A stretch of DNA of 64,000 nt. It comes from Voacanga thouarsii. Lineage: Eukaryota; Streptophyta; Magnoliopsida; Gentianales; Apocynaceae. The position numbers and the translations under genes are program-made. The DNA is taken from the NCBI GenBank assembly GCA_026120185.1, contig JANUWF010003375.1:3345736-3409735 (forward strand). Reading direction: 5' to 3'. Of the stretch, positions 61,017 through 64,000 are shown one piece after another; the first letter of the stretch is position 1, and each line of letters begins with the position of its first letter. Below the pieces are notes generated by a model. The model did no database searches and was not told where the DNA came from. It saw nothing but the letters and a program-made list of their open reading frames with translations.

Positions 61017-62547
61017 TCAATTTTTATTCAAAGGAAAGAAAGCGTGGAGCTTAAATAACTCACTTAGAACGCTTTTTAAAAGATTACGCGGTACGATTAG
61101 GTCGAATAATCCCTTCTGGAATAAATATTCAGCCGCTTGCGAACCTTCGGGTACTGTTTTATTCAATGTTTGTTCAATTACTCTTTTACCTGCAAACGCA
61201 ATGTAAGCATTGGGTTCGGCAATAATGATATCGCCCAACATACCAAAACTAGCCGTCACCCCGCCAGTAGTAGGAGATGTAAGGATTGATACATAAAATA
61301 ACTTTTTATTTGATTGATAATCATATAAAGCAGACGATATTTTAGCCATTTGCATCAAGCTCAAACTTCCTTCTTGCATGCGCGCCCCCCGGAAGCACAC
61401 ACTATAATAAGAGGTAGAGATTTATTGGTCGCATACTCAATTAAACGGGTAATTTTTTCCCCGACTACGGATCCCATACTACCCCCCATAAACTGAAAAT
61501 CCATAACCCCAACTGCTACGGGAATGCCATTTAGTTGGCCTATGCCTGTTTGAACAGCCTCGGTTAATCCTGTCTTTCTTTGATAAGAATCAATACGATC
61601 TTTATAAGGTTCCTCCTCCGAATGAAATTCAATGGGATCTAGAGAGACCATGTCTTCGTCCATAGGATGCCAAGTACCCGGATCGATCGAAAGTTCTATT
61701 CTATCTGAACTACTCATTTTCAAATGATATCCACATTGTTCACAAATATTCATTTTAGATTTCAAAAATTTCTTATAATTTAATCCATAACAATTTTCGC
61801 ATTGAACCCACAAATGTCTATATTTTTGAGTTACATCGATATCATTAGAACTTTCTCTTATAGTTAAATCACTACCTTGCGCGCGGGTTCGTATACCCGA
61901 ACCCTCCCCTTCACCATTATTTCTACTTTCACCATAAATGGACCTATAAATGTAACTATCACTGGAATTATCACTATCACTTACCATGGAAGTATCGATA
62001 CAGATTTGAGACTGAAGATAACTGTCAATGCAACTATTAATATGATTATTCCAACTATATTGAATGTAACGATTATAGTAGGTATCTTCACCGGTAGATT
62101 CATTATGCAGATAACTAGAATCCCGATAACTATAAAAAGAACTTTCGAGTTCACTCAGAAACGAATGCTTGTTGTCAATTTCAAAAATGTGATTTTCAAT
62201 ATCAAAATATATGGAATAACTGTCTCCATTACTATCCTTAACCAAAAAAGTGTCATCGGGGATGAAATTCCGAATGTCTTTGACCCCGAATAAACGATCA
62301 ACATTACTGTAACTAGAATCGTCACGACCCCCCAACTCTGAATATTTTTAGTTGTATCTTTTCTATTCGAATCTTCTATTTCACTGGTATTTTCAATAGG
62401 ACCAAGACTGTCCATTGATTTATTTAGCCCACACCTACGTTCTAACTCCTTCTTAAACAACATCGAATTAAACCACCATCTTTTCATAGAGTTTTCTTGC
62501 CCCCCATTTGTATGAAAATACAATAGATGAATAGTCATTCGATTCAA
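61017..62547 (-). pseudogene. accD: accD, acetyl-CoA carboxylase carboxyltransferase beta subunit (plastid copy with two frameshifts)
   Basis: The beta subunit of the chloroplast enzyme that makes malonyl-CoA for fatty-acid synthesis. The N-terminal part is open from 62547; the conserved start [20 protein letters not shown] is at 62487 and a longer [12 protein letters not shown] extension is common in asterids and others. One G is missing from a G run near 62335, and one base is missing near 61390 in TCCGGAGGGGCG, now six Gs. Between them, 61361-62335 has the zinc finger ([27 protein letters not shown]) and the [19 protein letters not shown] block. 61017-61400 has [20 protein letters not shown] and [19 protein letters not shown]. 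Both breaks lie in homopolymers. Confidence 0.94.
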
Positions 62548-63191
62548 AATTCTTTATTTGAATATCTTATTTCCTATCAGCCTAAACATAGAAACCCAAT
62601 CGCTAGGATTATTTATTAACTAATAAGAAAAGGGTAATAGGTGTGAGTATTGAAAAAAATTATCTTTTTTGAAATCTGAGGTAATACTTCACTATATATC
62701 AATAGGAACCCTTTTTCATTATATTCATTATAAAAATACAATGATAAAGAGCGCCTTTTCTTATGTCTTAGGTCGTATCAAATTCGCATCGAAAAAAAAG
62801 AAATACTTGTTCTGTCCTAGAAATCCTTTTTTTTTGTAAAATTTCGTCTAAGAACGTAATAATTTAAGGTTCAATATGGAAAGAGAAGGACAATATACAG
62901 GATGGGTAGAAAGAATCGTGATACTTGGCCTGATTCGGGGAAACTGCAGGATATAAAAGAATATACCAATCCCAAGGATCCGTAGGATTAATTGTGGATC
63001 CAAGACAACAATAGAAAGATTTGAGTTTTAGATTTTGTATTTCAAATCTTCTATATCTTGATAAGTATGTATTTTAAAAAATAGAATCATGGTATTCGGC
63101 TCAATCCTTTTAGGAAAAGATTGGGCCGAGTTTAATTTTAATTGCAATTCAACTAAGATAACAAAAGGTAATTACTAATTATCCCTATCCA
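62548..63191. other. Plastid rbcL-accD spacer (partial)
   Basis: Spacer up to the rbcL 3' stem-loop. No rbcL codons are present; the inserted LTR stops it. Confidence 0.85.
63095..63130 (+). terminator. rbcL: rbcL 3' stem-loop
   Basis: 'cggctcaatc' (63097-63106) pairs with 'gattgggccg' (63119-63128) with one G-U, extended inwards by ctttt/aaaag. This is the well-known RNA-stabilising inverted repeat after plastid rbcL, here on the accD side of the lost gene. rbcL would be on the plus strand, to the left in its own orientation, but its codons are not in the window. Confidence 0.7.
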
Positions 63192-64000
63192 TGTTAGGGA
63201 TATACCCTAGAGTCAATTTGTATTTGTACTATTGTCGTTATGTTTTATATAATAATATGAGGTTTTCCTTTCCATGAATAGCACATTTTATTTTGTGGTC
63301 ATCAAGTATGAGACTTGATAGTAAAACCCAACAATGAATACAATGACTATTCTAAATCTGTCCCTGATCGTTTATTATTATTGGAACAATAATAAATTAA
63401 GATTAGTATGTTTGTGATTGGATGGCTATGTTTTACTGGTCATGGATATTTGTGATATCAAATCAAAATAAAAATAAATGTTAGAGAACATTGTATTAGA
63501 CATGACCCACTGTGAGAGTACTTCATAGAATATGTCATAAGTATTTTCTAGCCAAAATAATATTAAAAGTCCTTTGACCTAAGTTCATCATAGTTTCCTA
63601 CTTGATAAATTCTATATTTTTTACGTTGTCTAAAGTTATCTTTAATCAGATAATAAATTAGACTACTGTTGGATATAGAATAAATCAAGGAGAGGAATAT
63701 GATTGATTGTGAAGGAATTTGTCCCTCTCAATTATTGGAGAGATATTCATGGGCCCCATGATAAGTTAGACTGTTAAAATGCATGGCCGTGCTCAAATAT
63801 ATCAATCTGAGATATTGATATCATTTGTTTGAACAATCTACTATGAAATCAAGAAATAATAGATTAAGCTTAATGAGGATGACATGCTTCGTGCCTTATG
63901 CTTAATCTAGATATCATGTGACAAAAGGACTAAATTTAAAATTGTGGTTTGGTTCACAGAGATTACTGATCTTCATTTAACCTGAATAGTTATAATATTT
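63192..64000 (+). mobile_element. Copia LTR (family C), cut by the window edge
   Basis: Starts TGTTAGGGATATACCC and follows the solo LTR at 39309-40831 base for base with only scattered differences for 809 bp (about half its length). The likely target is ATCCA (63187-63191), which should recur after the LTR or the element beyond the window. Confidence 0.9.

Noticed and set aside
61877..62293. 138-codon plus-strand frame over accD
   Set aside because: Antisense of the repetitive, isoleucine/threonine-generating accD middle region.

Overview
The window reads as nuclear DNA from a flowering plant, almost certainly a eudicot. It is AT-rich and crowded with nested LTR retrotransposons. It carries a block of chloroplast DNA that has moved to the nucleus (a NUPT). 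The eudicot call rests on the plastid gene order (rbcL 3' end, accD, psaI, ycf4, cemA, petA, then psbJ-L-F-E) and on the accD and petA protein types. I found no intact nuclear protein-coding gene, rRNA, tRNA or CRISPR array. The family cannot be named from this sequence alone.

Layout. 1-8188: LTR and Gypsy remnants, one solo LTR (3167-4881) and a polypurine tract-LTR-primer site module (6279-7244). 8189-33195: a nest in at least four layers. An Athila-type Gypsy element (ATH1, minus strand) is split in its right LTR by a Sirevirus-like Copia element (SIR1, plus strand, 11856-32281, duplicated target AGCTC). SIR1 is split near its 3' end by a second Athila-type element (ATH2, minus strand, 20739-30795). 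ATH2 holds two Copia solo LTRs (23394-25207 and 27254-28955), each with a 5-bp duplication. 33196-38094: microsatellites, a tRNA-derived SINE, one end of a CACTA transposon, an LTR fragment, a second possible SINE and a solo LTR (36144-37554). 38095-44019: a Copia element on the minus strand (COP2), internally deleted, with another solo LTR (39309-40831) nested in its 3' LTR. 44020-45352: a tandemly duplicated piece of a Copia LTR, directly beside the plastid block.

45353-63191: the plastid block, cut in two between psbF and psbL by a large TG...CA-ended insertion (45775-55237, probably a solo LTR of a big Gypsy element). That insertion is itself split by a Copia element (COP3, 49240-54842) whose two 356-bp LTRs differ at only two sites. 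psbL, psbJ, psaI, ycf4 and cemA have open frames. psbE and psbF carry premature stops, and petA and accD carry frameshifts. These genes come from photosystem I and II, the cytochrome b6f complex, photosystem I assembly, envelope transport and fatty-acid synthesis. In the nucleus they lack transit peptides and nuclear promoters and are presumably not expressed. From 63192 another Copia LTR, same family as the solo LTR at 39309, interrupts the rbcL-accD spacer and leaves the window.

The order of events can be read from the nesting: ATH1, then SIR1, then ATH2, then the solo LTRs; and separately plastid transfer, then the large insertion, then COP3.
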